Shown here one piece after another: positions 34,547-48,193 of a stretch of DNA of 64,000 nucleotides; the first letter of the stretch is position 1; each line of letters begins with the position of its first letter. The DNA lies in assembly GCA_031310005.1 (NCBI GenBank), contig CM062384.1, positions 1,674,001-1,738,000 on the forward strand, written 5' to 3'. The position numbers and the translations under genes are program-made. This DNA comes from Dactylellina haptotyla (taxonomy: Eukaryota > Ascomycota > Orbiliomycetes > Orbiliales > Orbiliaceae). The notes under the pieces are model-generated. The model was given only the letters and a program-made list of their open reading frames with translations. It was not told the origin of the DNA and did no database searches.

Positions 34547-37500
34547 CTACAAAATTGCTAAGGCTTGGAAAGGCTTTAAAGACGAAAAGTCGGGGGAGGT
34601 TATCAGCACGGTGTTGCTCTGTGTGAGGTCCTGTTTGTCTTCTAAAGATGAGTTTACAGCCCTTATCAGGCCAGGGCCGAAAACATCTTTCTTGCTTTGC
34701 TCTAAGGCGTCGAGTACTTGTTTTAGCCCTGCCTGTATTGATTCAGCTCGCTCCCTCATTCCTCGCCTAATCAAACCCTCCATAAGCCGGTAGCTTTCCT
34801 CCTGGGTCTCGTTAAGTCGTCCGATCAACCTTCCGATGGAGTTAACCAGATACTCTTCCTCGTAGACAGAGCCCTTTTTGCCTCGCGCTTTCTTCCTTTC
34901 CTCTCTCCTCTTATTTTTTGAAGTGCGTCGAGTTGCAGATGTGCCAAGAGTACCTCCACTTTTATCCGTGTATCTTGTGAATATGGAACCTGCTGACGTT
35001 GAAACCTCGGTTCCTGCTATCGATACATTATCAGGAGTATCCGTTTCAACCGTGGAGCCGTAGAATGACACTGGATCGCTTTCTTTTTTCACACGCAGAT
35101 CCAAAATCCGCGCGGTCTGTGATTTTATCTGTCCCAAAAAGTCCGTGACTAGCTCTGATGTTGTATTGAAGGAATCAATGAGCGCAGGGTCCACGACCTC
35201 CTCAAGGAGAGAGAATTGGCTTTTCAAGGCTATTACACGCATCCCTTCTTCGAAAAAGGATCCCTTGCAATAATTAGAAACAGCTTCTTTGACATCATTG
35301 CGGTAGTCAAGGTGTATCCGAGCTGAATTCCTAAAATCTTTGTTCTCTGCAAGGCTCTCTGCAAGAACACCGCTTAGTTCAACTATCTCTTCATCTGAAA
35401 GTGGAATTCTGCCGCCGGCATATAGTGCTTCTTGCCACATGCCGCATTTCTGGTAGGCATCTAAGGCTCTTTCCCATGAGCCAAGATACTCGAAAGATAA
35501 CCCTGCTTCTTTGTAGTTCGATATCCCAAGAAGATATTCAGCATGAAGTTTAACAATAATCTTTCGTTTCTCAACATCGTATTTTACCAAGTTTATAACG
35601 TGGTGGTACAAGTCATGTTTTACGGTGTATTCTGTAAGTTCAGCAAAAGCCTGTTCTCCGATTTCGTTTAGCCAACCAGCTGCCTTTGTATAGCGCCCGA
35701 GAAAGTCGTCAATAAAATGTCTCTGGCGTAAATATTCCATTTCTTGGATAGATTGGAGGAAAGGAAGATATTCCCTGGGATCCTAGTAACAAAATAATGA
35801 CATCAGCTTAGGACGAACTATTTTGCTAATGGTTTTTTACCTTCTGGGATTGCTGAGCGATTAGGAGAGCAAGTTCTAAGTTGTAGATTCCAAGTGCATG
35901 CTCATAGAGTTTATTTACGTCTGCTAGGAAACAAATATGTTCTATCGCCATGTCGGTATCGTCTGAATTTCTCTTTTTTAGATCACTGATCATAGAAAGT
36001 CCATTGTCTAAATCAGCTGGCTTCTTGCTAACATAGCACGTTACTATGTTCTGAGTATTTGGTAGTGGTCGTTTTTTTACTGCTTCCAAGATAGCGTCGC
36101 ATATTCCATTAACTTTACCTATTGTCTCCACTGGTAAATTAGGGGTTTCGGTACTTGATACCCTCGCTAATCCTGAAATATTCTGATCATACATCGATCT
36201 CGAGACATCTTCATCCCTAAAGTATATATTAGATATCTCGGCTTTGGTGGTAGGAGGGCCTTCGTACTATATACTTACTTTAACTGTGATAAAAATAGAT
36301 CGATGTACTGCGTATTATCGAGTTGTTCTAGGAAAATATCTACTGATTCAATGAACTGAGAAGGATTGTGATCATGAAGGAGGTTCAGATCCACACGATG
36401 TGTCCTGCAAAGGGAAAACGCGGTCTTATAATCTTTTGAGTCGATAGAACCTCTAATCCCAGCAAGGACAAGTGCCCTAGGGTATATTGTTTCTAAATTG
36501 CCCCGAGGCATTTGCAAGATAACGGCAAACGTTGATGGGATGATAGTCACAATTTTACCGCCTCGTTCGATACTTCGACACAGTTCATTTCCAGCAGCAT
36601 CGTCAGGGGGGACATAAAAGTCTGAGTTATTGTAAGTAGCGAGCTCAAAAAATGTGTCAAGGACATATTACCTTCGGTATCGGAAGCTATTGGTATGAAT
36701 TTAATAAAATTTTGGGTGGTAGTTACGATGATATGCCGGTTTGTTGTAGCAAAAGATGTAACTCCATTCAACACTAGCCCCCCATTCACGAAGAAGCGTC
36801 CAGTTTCACTTAACCCAAAGAAAATTCTCTTCACGTATGTTAGCTTATCATATTTATACTCGGGATGAATAAGATACATACCTTATCTTCGGTTGCGAAA
36901 TATTTGTCATTAGTAGTACAGACGTTTGGGAATTTTTGCTGCCCGATAACATCAAGATTTTCATCAAAAACCAATATGTCTCCCAATAAATTCCCACAAA
37001 GGAGATTGGAACCATGGTCCGATAGTTTGATAAAAGATACGCCTTCCGATAAAAGTCCGTTGGTAATTTTGCCAAGAGGGCCCCAAATGTTTTTAGATCG
37101 GGTATATATTTCGACAGAGGAGGTGCCGTGAAGTAAAGCTATCCTATCAAGTCCGAAGAAGCACACTTGGCGGTAATTAAGTGTTTCGTCAAGTTGTATC
37201 ACTGCTGAATGCACCTTTGCAGTGGCTTTACGACCTAGACTTGGAATATCCCATGTGATCATATCTACTTGCTTCGCACTCAGAGCGACTATTGTATCAC
37301 CCATTGAGTTCACTGAGATATCGATTATATTTTCCGTAAGGGCTATACTGTTGAGAGACATTGGCGGTGGGATATTTGTATAGCGAAACGGAGTTAGTTT
37401 AAGATGACCTAAAGAACGTTGGTAATTAGCATTCTTATACACTTCGTATTTATAGTATAGTAATAACCCACTGCCGTCAATTACAACAACAATGCCAAAG

Positions 37501-38867
37501 TCTTTAGGTGTTGATGTTGCACCACGATGCACAACCCATGAGAACTCCATTTCTGTAAGATAACCTATATTGAGGATTATTGTTAAATCTCCGAAGATAA
37601 CGTCATGATATTTTCTAAAAAAAATTAGGATATTTCCAAGCTTATGCTTACCATTAGCAGTGACATGTAATTGAAGGGGCTTTTCCGGGTGCCAGTGTGC
37701 CCGAGGGGGAGTGCTAGGAAATTGCGGAGCACGGCGGTTTTCGGTATGGATCTCATATTTTAGGTACCAGTGATAGTTCATAGTCGTCCAGAATTGGACC
37801 CGGTCCTGAAAGCATATCGCAAGTACTGTTGAATCAATATTCCAGGTAACGTCGTAAACTCTGTCGTTTCCTTGTCCGCTATTGATATTCCTCAAGGGGA
37901 ACCCGCCATGCAGTAGACCGTTTCGTTCAAAAAATATAACCTCAAGATTGTTTGGCGTCCGTTTGATAGAAGCAATGAGATTCCCAGATGGGCGCCAACT
38001 TAGAGCACCCTCCATTCCATCAACTGGCTCACTCACACCATCAAGTTCTCCGTTCCGGCCGAATACCCTAATGACCCTCCTCTCTCTTGTTTGAATTGAA
38101 GATAAAGCAACGTATTGGCCGTCGCCCCTCCAGCTTAGCTTGATATCCCCTGTGTCGCAGGATCCCAATAAACCCTCATCGATTTTCTCAGGCATAGTCG
38201 GGTCTCTCAATGCCGCCGCTCTTTTGCCCTTAAACTGTGTCTCTTTTTTGCCCCAGCCTACATTAACATGCTTCGATAGTTTAAAGTCGTCTGCTGAAAG
38301 TTTCGAATCTGCAACTGGTTCGAACTGGCGTGTCATTAGAACGAATGTTTCAGCAGCCGTTGAAATGGCCAAAAGGCTTTCATCTGGCGACCAAGATGCC
38401 GCAGTAATGCCTTCTTCGACGGATCCTACAATTTCAACTCTGCTCTGGTTGTCTGACGGCTCCTCTCTGACAATAATAACATCGCCACCTTTGAGCACGA
38501 GGCATATTGAGAGATCATCAGCAAAGTAGTGCAGGTCCAAAATGCAATCCGTATTTAGATCATCTTTCGGGCATGGACCCTGGTAGTTCCAAGAGGTTAT
38601 AGTTTTGGTACTTTGACTCTAGAGGAATAGTAAGAAAAATCAGAGAGAAGATCACAGATTTAAACCACTCAGCCAATGGGTTAACTCCAGTTATTTTTTT
38701 ACATCAATGCGACTTATCTCAATGACTGGAAAATCCACCGACGGCCCGAAGGCGCATATTATCGAGTTTGAATCCGCGTCCCAGGTGGTTGCTCCAGTAG
38801 GTAAATCTGGAGCCTCTGATGAAATAATGGGATAGGATATATTTCGGGTCGAAAGCAAGTTCCGCAT
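34547..38867 (-). CDS. ELP1: Elongator complex subunit 1 (Elp1/Iki3)
   Basis: Elp1 is the scaffold of Elongator, which modifies wobble uridines (cm5/mcm5) of tRNAs. Eight exons (38703-38867, 37652-38618, 37472-37564, 36882-37408, 36672-36828, 36279-36621, 35841-36216, 34547-35782) join in frame to 1,287 residues. The N-terminal half carries two WD propellers (for example SWSPDESLLAIS, LSWRPSGNLIASIKRTPNNL, LKLTPFRYTNIPPPMSLNSI). The C-terminal half is a TPR-like helical array, including FLADVNKLYEHALGIYNLEL, then DPREYLPFLQ across the last junction and LGSWERALDAYQKCGMWQEA. A basic tRNA-binding stretch follows (TSKNKRREERKKARGKKGS) and then the dimerisation region. The start MRNLLSTRNISYP matches the family's MRNL start. 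Confidence 0.96.
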
Positions 38868-39676
38868 GTTGGATATGGAATAGGTTGAGTAGTGTGTACT
38901 CCAATAATCTAGAAATTCCGGTACTAGCCAAATCCAAATTCTAGTGCCTACTATATTTCTCGGGGTGGTATCGTATATTCGGGTAGTGTGGACGGATTCA
39001 TTCCGGTCTGTAATCAAGATTGGAAGGGAAGTGAAAGAAATTTAAAAAAAAAAAAATGATGAAGGAAGTACTATCTAATATCTAAATCAGAAGCTACATT
39101 TTTTCTCTCTCGCTTTCTCAAATTGTTCTACCAACAAGCAACGCAAGTCCCCACAAATGACTAACCACAAACAGCTGATTAGAAGGAAGGACAATATAGC
39201 TCATGGACCCACAGGATGGATACCAACTATAAACCACCTCAATACGTCATGCTTTTATGTCCTGTGTATTCCAGGTGTTCTTTTTTAGAATAAGAGGGAG
39301 AGCGAGTAATTTGCGCCACAAATCTTATGATTCCCGCAGCTAGGATAGGTACTCTACGTGGACAACGAGATAGGTATGGCTTTAGTAGTTCTTTTAAATA
39401 AAGGCTTATATATAGATGTACTAATTATATACTCTGACTATCTTCGAAGTAATTGTGGAGGTGAAGCATTGTAAAACAGTATTGATTCAAGAAGAGAACA
39501 AATAGCGGTTCCAGTGACACTTCACGTGTCTACAAAGTACTCGTCACCCATGTATCCGATGGGAAGCATTTCGCCAGTTAGTTGTCCGTCAGTTGAGATA
39601 TTTGACTGCGAAGTGAAAAATATTTAACAAGAAAAATGTAGCCAAGGTTGTAGGATCTAATATATTTGAGGAGACA
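38868..39676. other. ELP1 upstream region and COX8 3' flank
   Basis: The 809 bp lie between two minus-strand genes. An A-rich tract lies at about 39042-39055, followed on plus by a T/C-rich patch near 39099-39120. No gene is recognised. Confidence 0.45.
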
Positions 39677-39984
39677 CTACAAGAAGGACTTCTTCTTGGT
39701 TTGCCAGACAGCAATTCCAAAAGGGAGGCCAAATCCAACCGCTAAAACAAAGATTAGCAAATCATAATCTAATTGAAAAGTAGATAGATCCAATGATAGT
39801 ACGGCATACCGCAATAAGCTACGTATCGGACGTAGAAATACTTGGTGAGGGGGTTGAATGGTAAATTGCTCCTGGGCCCGGTTGGATAGTGATACGGAGA
39901 AGACATTCGAGAAGCAGAAGTCGAGAAATTGTGTCGAGGCATATTGCCCCAGCCGGCAATACGGTGCATCAGTTGCGGCCTCAT
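39677..39984 (-). CDS. COX8: Cytochrome c oxidase subunit VIII (Cox8)
   Basis: Cox8 is a small single-pass subunit of respiratory complex IV. Exons 39810-39984 and 39677-39741 join in frame to 79 residues. A presequence-like N-terminus with RHNFSTSASRM precedes the mature block SSPYHYPTGPRSNLPFNPLT, then KYFYVRYVAYC, and across the intron AVGFGLPFGIAVWQTKKK. This is the fungal Cox8 signature (SPYHYPEGP...LPFNPLTK and the FGxPFGIAVWQ helix). The start is the nearest Met giving a plausible presequence; an upstream non-coding exon or earlier start cannot be excluded. Confidence 0.9.
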
Positions 39985-40537
39985 GTTTTCCTTTAATGAT
40001 GGGATTGGGTTAGTTGCCCGAAGTGGTGGAGGGAAGAGGCATCGGGACGGCGTACCGGATGTCAAGAAGGAGGAGTTTGCTGAGGTGTGATGGCGATGGT
40101 ATTCGTATCCTTGGCCGCTTTTAAGAGGATTACAGGGAGGGCTGTCAATTGGAAGAATGGTATCGTTCCGGGAGTGGGAAAAGGAGCGGTTGTGGTTGTG
40201 GTAACAAGTTCCGACGTCCTTCGGCTTTGATGCCAAATGTCAGACCACTGCCGACCTGTGTGCCAAGACATCAAAGAAAAATATTCCAGCACGAAAATCA
40301 AGCGGGCACGTTCTTCTGAATAACGACCTACCTACAACAACAACAATAACACTGTAACTTACTTGACTACATCCACTTTTCGATGCGCTGAAGGCCCCCG
40401 TCTCCGGTATTACCCCCTCGCAGATGGCCTTTGCCCACTAAAGAACAAGTACCATCGCGCGATATACAACAGACTCAGAGCTACCCCCTTGCACGTCAGG
40501 TATTTCTCGTTCAGACCTGACATACACATTTGAAAAT
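39985..40537. promoter_or_regulatory. Bidirectional promoter region COX8/MTR4
   Basis: The 553 bp lie between divergent start codons. An open frame on the minus strand extends upstream of COX8, but its composition suggests leader sequence. Confidence 0.45.
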
Positions 40538-43500
40538 ATGTTCGGTGACGACGAGCTTTTCGATGTCTTCGACAAGCCTACTAACGGCCCGCCGGGATCA
40601 AAATCGAACTCCGAAAGGGGCCCTGCCAAAGAGAGACGGAAGAGAAATGCAAACGATGCTGACGCAGCTGACCCAATTAAAGATGGAAGTAGCGTCGCCA
40701 CATCCAATCAGATGGACATCGATGGAAATGGGATGGCAAGCCCCCAGCAAGACCTTGATGCGGACGGAGACCTAGGAGAACTGCCCGACCAACCCGCCCA
40801 GAAAAAGCAACGCCGTGAATCAATAGCTGACCCCGTGGTAACCGATTCGTTCGAAACTGAACAGCAACGTGAGGTTGCCGCTTCAGCTGGCCTGACGTCT
40901 CAGTCTGTGGAGGGTGCGGCTGTGGTTCTCTCCCACCAAGTTCGCCACCAAGTCGCGCTACCACCAGACTACCCATATGTACCAATATCCGAGCATAAGG
41001 CACCAGAGACACCTGCGAGATCGTATTCCTTCAAGCTTGATCCTTTCCAAGCCGTCTCAATAGCTTCTATAGAACGAGGGGAGAGCGTTCTAGTCAGTGC
41101 TCATACTAGCGCTGGGAAAACGGTCGTCGCCGAATATGCTATTGCACAGAGCCTTAAGAACAACCAAAGAGTCATCTACACGAGCCCAATCAAAGCCCTA
41201 AGCAACCAAAAATACCGAGAATTTAGCCAGGAGTTTGGTGATGTTGGTTTGATGACTGGTGACGTCACAATTAACCCATCAGCAACCTGTCTCGTTATGA
41301 CGACGGAAATTCTCAGATCCATGCTTTACCGGGGCTCTGAGATTATGAGAGAGGTAGCGTGGGTAATTTTCGACGAGATCCACTACATGAGAGACAAGGT
41401 CAGAGGTGTAGTCTGGGAGGAAACAATCATTCTGCTCCCTGACAAAGTCCGATATGTCTTTCTTTCCGCCACAATCCCAAATGCGATGCAATTTGCAGAG
41501 TGGATATGCAAAACGCATGTGCAGCCATGCCACGTTGTGTATACTGATTTTAGACCAACACCGCTGCAACATTATCTATTCCCGGCTAGCGCCGATGGTA
41601 TTCATTTAGTTGTCGATGAAAAGGGGGTGTTTCGGGAAGACAATTTCCAAAAAGCGATGAACTCCCTGCTCGACAAGATGGGTGATGACCCAGCGAACCC
41701 CAATGGACGTCGAGGAGGGGCTGGTAAAAAGAAATGGCAAACACACAAAGGCGGGAACAAGGGGCCAAATGATATTTATAAAATCGTCAAGATGATCATG
41801 ATCAAGAACTACAACCCTGTCATCGTCTTCAGCTTCAGTAAACGAGAATGTGAAAACCACGCTCTACAGATGAGTAAACTAGCCTTTAATGACGAGGACG
41901 AAAAAACGCTTGTTGGTCGCGTTTTCGAAAATGCTATCAGTTCACTTTCAGAAGAAGATAGGGAGCTTTCGCAGATACAACATATTCTGCCTCTCTTAAG
42001 GCGAGGAATTGGTATTCATCACTCGGGATTACTTCCGATTTTAAAGGAAGTTATAGAAATCCTTTTCCAAGAAGGTCTAATAAAGGTTCTCTTTGCTACT
42101 GAAACATTCTCCATCGGATTGAACATGCCAGCGAAAACCGTTGTTTTCACATCCCTCAGAAAATTTGATGGTATTGCGCAGAGATGGGTGTCATCCTCGG
42201 AATTCATTCAAATGTCTGGGCGAGCTGGGCGTCGCGGGCTCGACGACCGTGGCATTGTTATTTGTATGATCGACGAAAAGATAGAGCCGAATACCGCAAG
42301 AGATATAGTAAAGGGCGAACAAGACAAACTTAACTCTGCTTTCTATCTCGGATATAATATGATTCTCAATTTGATGAGAGTTGAAGGAATCTCACCAGAG
42401 TACATGTTGGAGCGCTGCTTTTTCCAGTTCCAAAATACAGCTAATGCCTCAAGCCTCGAGAAAGGTATCTCAATATTTCCTACAAGTTTGGTATATAGGT
42501 GCTAACTTTCGCCATTCTAGAATTGCAAGAACTAGATACAGAAAGACACGCAATTCAAATCGAGGACGAAGGTACTGTTCGTGAGTACTATGACTTGCGG
42601 CAACAACTTGATACATATGGACAACAAATGAGAGACGTAGTCAACCACCCAAACTATTGTTTACAGTTTATGCAGCCAGGGCGACTCGTTCGAATCAAAC
42701 ACAATGGAATCGACTTTGGATGGGGTGCAGTAGTCAACTACTCGAAACGAGTTAAAGGAAAGGTTGGTAACCCAATCAGTTGCCCTGATCAGTGAAGTAT
42801 TTGCTCTAACTTATCCCATATCAGGGTGTCACTGAGGAATTTTCTGCCCAAGACTCATATATAGTCGACGTACTTATAAATGTTGCAGAAGGTAATTCAA
42901 CGAATGTGACGAATCAAAATGGCCTTCCGGATGGCGTATCACCCCCGGCAGAAGATGAGCGAGGAATTATGGAGGTCGTTCCAGTTGTCCTCTCTTGCCT
43001 TGACGGCATTGGCCATATCCGAATATTTCTCCCCAAGGACCTCAAGTCACAAGAACTGAGAACCAACGTTCAAAAATCCATTGAAGAAGTTAAAAGACGA
43101 TTTCCAGATGGGATTGCACTTCTAGATCCCATAGAGAATATGCAGATTACGGATGAGTCGTTTAAGAAGCTTATGAGGGTGGGTGTTTAAACATATTCTG
43201 GTGAAAATTTTGAAGCGGTTACATTACTTATATATAATCTTAGAAAATCGAAGTTCTGGAGTCCAAGCTCCTATCTAACCCATTACATAGCTCACTTCGA
43301 CTTAAAGAGCTTTATACTAAATATTCTCATAAAGTTGGACTAACCAATAAGATAAAAGTTCTCAGGAAAACGATTCAATCCGCCCACTCTGTAATGCAGT
43401 TGGATGAATTGAAATATCGGAAGAGAGTGCTACGTCGTTTGGGATTTATCTCCGAAACCGACATTATTCAGTTGAAAGCTAGGTAAGTTTCATTCTAGCA

Positions 43501-44134
43501 TTCTGAACAACCAAAACTACACTTCTGGGCAGCACTAACTTGTATTATAGAGTCGCATGCGAAATCAGTACAGCAGATGAGCTACTTCTAAGCGAGCTCA
43601 TGTTTAACCGAATGTTCAACGAATTAACACCTGAACAATGTGCTGCGGTTCTGAGTTGTGTTGTCTTTGATGAGAAGTCAAACAACAAGGATGTCAATAA
43701 GCCAGCATTAAAAGACCAGTTGGCGAAACCATTCAGAGCATTGGTCGAACAAGCTCGAATTATCGCAAAAATTGCGGTTGAAAGCAAGTTACAAATTAAT
43801 GAAGAGGAATACATTAAAGGTATAACATCTGATTTGATGGAAGTTGTGTATTCATGGACACAAGGCGCTTCTTTTGCAGCGATCTGGTAAATAGCCCAAT
43901 ATCCCGAACCCCAATTGAGCGTTAAATTCTAACAGTTTGCTGGTTAGTAAAATGACGGATGTTTATGAAGGGAGTTTAATCCGGATGTTCAGGAGATTAG
44001 AGGAGCTTTTGATGCAAATGATGGCAGCTTCCAAAGTGATGGGAAGCGAGGAATTGGAGAAGAAATTTGAGGCCGCACTAGCCTTGATTAAGAGAGGTTC
44101 GTATGATCCATATAAGTTTCCTTTGCCAAAATAA
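40538..44134 (+). CDS. MTR4: ATP-dependent RNA helicase Mtr4
   Basis: Mtr4 is the Ski2-like 3'-5' helicase of the TRAMP complex that feeds RNA to the nuclear exosome. Six exons (40538-42464, 42521-42762, 42825-43178, 43244-43482, 43551-43886, 43936-44134) join in frame to 1,098 residues. Motifs in order: [16 protein letters not shown] (Walker A), [32 protein letters not shown] (DExH box), [49 protein letters not shown] and [16 protein letters not shown] (motif VI). The arch/KOW region contains [17 protein letters not shown]. The C-terminal helical domain ends with [21 protein letters not shown] roughly 100-residue acidic and basic disordered N-terminus precedes the core, as usual. Ski8, a partner of the cytoplasmic homologue Ski2, is also encoded in this window. 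Confidence 0.98.
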
Positions 44135-44647
44135 GTCAATAACAATGCTAATTTTCCTTGCCTGTTTAGATATAGTTGCTGCCCAATCATTGTATTTATG
44201 AGATGCCTCATGTCCTTTAACTTTGGAAAATTCGTGTTACTAGTTTATGGTTATAAAGTCGCCAGTTACTAGCCTAGGTCTTAGTCTATAATGATGCCCG
44301 AGTCTTGCAAGACCAGAACCTCAGCCTTGGGGTTTTAGCCTTTATACATATATATTGTTTCTAATCTTTTAAGCGGTGTAAAACGTAATATATATGTGAC
44401 TTTTAGTCTATTGTTCGCTATGGTCGAGCCCGTGTTGAGGGGCCTTGATTGGTGCTGCGCCACGGATGGCCACACCAATGTACACGTCCATCCGACATCA
44501 ACAACGCGTGTGTCCTTGTCGCAATTAATTACAGGGCGACCCAGAACTCAGACGGGTTTCTTAAACCATTCCCCATCACAACTACCACGAGCACAAATAT
44601 TATTGTCAACTAGTCAACATTAACGTGTTCGAATACTAGGCTCAAAG
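44135..44647. other. MTR4 3' flank and RAD52 promoter
   Basis: The 513 bp lie between tandem plus-strand genes; AT-rich on the left. No gene is recognised. Confidence 0.45.
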
Positions 44648-46560
44648 ATGCCTCACTATACTGACCAACATTTATCTGGCTCCGGCGACCGAAATATCAA
44701 GAACGCAACCAGCGAAACGGATAAGCAACTAGTCTATCGTCCCCAAGAGCTCAATGCATTACAAGAGAAATTGAACCGAAGACTCGGACCAGAATTTATA
44801 TCTCATCGAGCCGGTCCCGGTGGAAGGAAGGTTGCTTATATATCTGGAGACAAGTCTATCAATCTTGCAAATCATATTTTTGGCTTCAACGGGTGGTCAT
44901 CGCAGATTCAAGACGTCGTGGTTGACTTTGTATGCCCCCTGATTTGCTACTACATCTAGTCCACTTGCTAACGATTAAGTAGGTTGATGAGAGTGGCGGT
45001 CGAGTTAGTATTGGTATATCAGTCACAATGCGTATCATATTGCAAGATGGGTCCTTTCGAGAGGTACTTTTGCCGTAAGATTTTACAACGTCCGTCTTCT
45101 ACGCTAAACTCAGGATAGGATATTGGGTACGGAGAAGCAGAGAATATGAAAGGCAAAGCAGCCGCATTCTCCAAAGCGAAGAAATCTGCGACAACCGATG
45201 CCTTGAAGCGTACGCTGCGACAGTTCGGGGAGATATTTGCCTGCATTTCAGATAGCGATTTTATCAAGAAGGTTCTCAAAATCAAAGTCCCACATGTAAG
45301 TCAAAGAGTCTAAGAACACAATATCGTATAGAATTCTTCTAAATATTAAAATAGACTGAACTAGACGAATCGGCTTTATACCGCCACCCAGACGTTTCAA
45401 AAAGGGTCAAGCTTTCGAACTCTCTACCAGCGTTAAAAGCTGAGCCCGAGCCGCCCGCATTGGATTTTAGCAATATAATCACGGAGAATGATGAATATGG
45501 AGGTATGCGCCCATTTTATTTCAAATGTTCTTGAACATGGCCAGCTAACGAAGGCAAGAATTCGATGACTATGGGATGGTAGAAGATGACATGGAAGGCC
45601 TAATCGACGACGAATCGCTACTTTTTATACCGTAAGACACAAACTCGGAACAATTTGAATCGATCCCAAACTGATGAAAATATACCAGTCCGATCTCTAA
45701 TAAACCCGTCGACTCTGTTCCTATCCCGCTGCATCCACAAAAAACCAACGCTCAACCCATGCCACCTCCAGTGTCTCGAAATGCAAACACCAACAACAAT
45801 AACTCAGAAACCTCTCGGCACCCAGCACTTGTGACCTCCAATCTCCAGGGGAATCAACTACTGAACAATGCCGGGCTGATCCACCGGCCTCCTAATGCCA
45901 GCCCCTGTTTAGGCGTCCGTGTGCCAGAGCTTCGAAACAATATTCCAACACCACTTTCAGCACCAGGAGGCCAAGAAGTGCCGACATCTCAAATTCCTCC
46001 TGGTGCCTTCTTCAGTGCCCGTGTGACTCTTGATAATGCCACAGTAAAGGAAGGGGGTGCATTTAACCCCCAGCTTCAGAGTCCGTCGATCAAGAAAACA
46101 GCAGGAATCGACCATTCAAAGTCAACACCAATCTCTCGGGGAAAAGTAGTGGCGCAAGACCTCTCAAATGCCACAGCACCGACGAAGCCCAACTTCCAGC
46201 CCCCTGGAGCCAATGGATTCAGACCAACTGGCCTATCTGCACCTGCAATCCCTGGGAATCGAGGGTTTCGAGCGCCTACGATTACAAACCCTGCGAATAC
46301 GGGACAAAAGGTTTATCCGCCTCTCAACGCCCAGAAGCGCAATTCGGATGGTGTCCCACTCCAGTGAGTAATCATTGAATAGTTGCACCTATCAATAATT
46401 TCTATCCTAACGAGTGTATAGAGACATGATGAGTCGGCCTGTCTTGGCCGAGGCATCAAGTAAGACTTTAAATATGCAATATCAACCTGCAAATCAGATC
46501 AAGAAAGACCCTGACGGCTTTGATACGGAAGAAAACGGTGGGAAGAGACTGCGCACTTGA
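44648..46560 (+). CDS. RAD52: DNA repair and recombination protein Rad52
   Basis: Rad52 loads Rad51 on RPA-coated single-stranded DNA and anneals complementary strands in homologous recombination. Seven exons (44648-44929, 44983-45063, 45119-45295, 45355-45502, 45559-45631, 45689-46363, 46422-46560) join in frame to 524 residues. The conserved N-terminal ring domain contains [76 protein letters not shown] and [19 protein letters not shown]. The C-terminal half is Pro/Asn/Ser-rich and disordered, as in fungal orthologues, and ends [12 protein letters not shown]. The fourth intron uses an AAG acceptor but keeps the frame. Confidence 0.96.
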
Positions 46561-46962
46561 GTGCTCGAATAGAATGAATAAACTGGATACCACACATTAT
46601 CATGCGTTTGGTTGATATTGATTTTCTTCCCTTTCTTTCTTTCTTTCTTTTTTGGCCTGTTGCATTCGAAATTGAGGGATTTTCAGGAAATGGCGTTTTT
46701 TGGGGAAAAGAAGGTTGTAATTCATCCTTCACGATAACCATAGAGGGTTCCTTCTGTAAATTACTGGTGGTATTTAATCAACTCACTAATATTTGATTTG
46801 TTGCCCCTTTTGTGCGTTGTTCTAGAATAACATCTTGCTATTGCAAAACTTGTCAGGACGTATTTCGTTTCCCTTGTCGCACCCACCAGCTCAACATTCA
46901 TGAGCATTCTCAGGAAGTGCCAACATTTGTCAACTCTTAGGTATCTCCGGTACCCAGTCAAA
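46561..46962. other. RAD52 3' flank and GUK1 promoter
   Basis: The 402 bp lie between tandem genes. A (TTTC)n-like run lies at about 46628-46648. No gene is recognised. Confidence 0.45.
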
Positions 46963-47783
46963 ATGGCTTCAGGTATCCAAAGCCCTCTACCAACACCCTC
47001 ATTGGAGTAAACTATATGCCTACCAGATAAGCTTACTGCTTCCTGTATATTAGGATCTAAAATCCCTATCGTCGTTCTTAGTGGGCCTTCAGGGACTGGC
47101 AAATCAACCCTGCTCAAACAGTTATTTGCTAACCATCCAGATAAGTTTGGCTTTTCAGTGTCGCGTAAGTTTCTTATCAGTTAATTTCCTAAATTCCGAA
47201 CTTCCGATAAAGCTCTTCTTTCTGATTTTTCGTGTCTCATCATAGACACTAGCAGAAATCCGAGGGCGGGTGAGGAGAATGGACGGGAGTATTGGTTTAC
47301 CAACAAAGAAGAATTCCGAAAACTGATTGCTGAGGGCAAGTTTATTGAAACCGCCGAGTTTTCTGAGAATCTCTATGGAACATCCATTCAAGCAGTGGAA
47401 GACGTCCAGAATGCTGGCAGAATATGTATCTTGGACATCGAGATGGAGGTCAGAGGCCAGAATATTCCTTCTGAGTTCAAGTTTTGAATGTCAGTCCTAA
47501 CTGATCACGCTATCCACAGGGTGTCAAGCAAGTTAAGCAAACAGTGTTAAATGACACTAGTACATTCATTTTCATTCAACCTCCGTCGTTAGAAGTGCTT
47601 AGGGAACGACTCCAGGGTAGAAATACCGAGACGCCCGAGAGTCTTGAGGCAAGATTGGCCCAGGCGGAGAAGGAGCTTGAGTACGCGAAAACACCCGGGG
47701 CCCATGACAAGATAATAGTGAACGATGACTTGGCGAAGGCATATGCAGAGCTCGAAAACCATATTTTTGCAGAACGGAACTAA
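46963..47783 (+). CDS. GUK1: Guanylate kinase
   Basis: Guk1 phosphorylates GMP and dGMP to the diphosphates. Four exons (46963-46972, 47054-47164, 47246-47448, 47520-47783) join in frame to 195 residues, the family's usual length. Exon 1 is only 10 bp (MAS plus one base). The P-loop is [20 protein letters not shown]. The GMP-binding region includes [18 protein letters not shown], with [20 protein letters not shown] and [17 protein letters not shown] following. The lid region is [20 protein letters not shown]. The first exon is supported by the phase and by reconstituting [15 protein letters not shown]. Confidence 0.95.
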
Positions 47784-48193
47784 AGATGGTTTTTGGAGCA
47801 TACTGAAGTGAGGCAATTGGTTTAGAAGTAAATATTCTTGAAGCTAAATCTCAGGCCGTTACGTGCCCGGCTTACGCAAAAGATGGTTCCACACCTCGAA
47901 TACTATCAATGACAAGAAGAGCCAAACGTGATAGCAATCCACATAGACATCATAAAGCAAGCAAAATACGGATATTAAAAAAATTTTACATACTCGCAAC
48001 CCTTCTTTCCGTTGCTAGTGTTTTTAAGGGGGGTAAAAATAGAGAATTAATGAAAAAAAGGTTCTTCCATTGTATTAAGATTAGTCAACGGGAACGCGAA
48101 GAATATTCAACTGGGCAAAAAATTGGATTAACAAAGAATCGAATGATCTTCACCAAACCACAACATAGACAGCAGGCTCTAGGCGAGATAGTT
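47784..48193. other. Convergent 3' spacer GUK1/septin
   Basis: The 410 bp lie between convergent genes. An open frame on plus (47909-48475) runs antisense into the septin and is not credible. Confidence 0.5.
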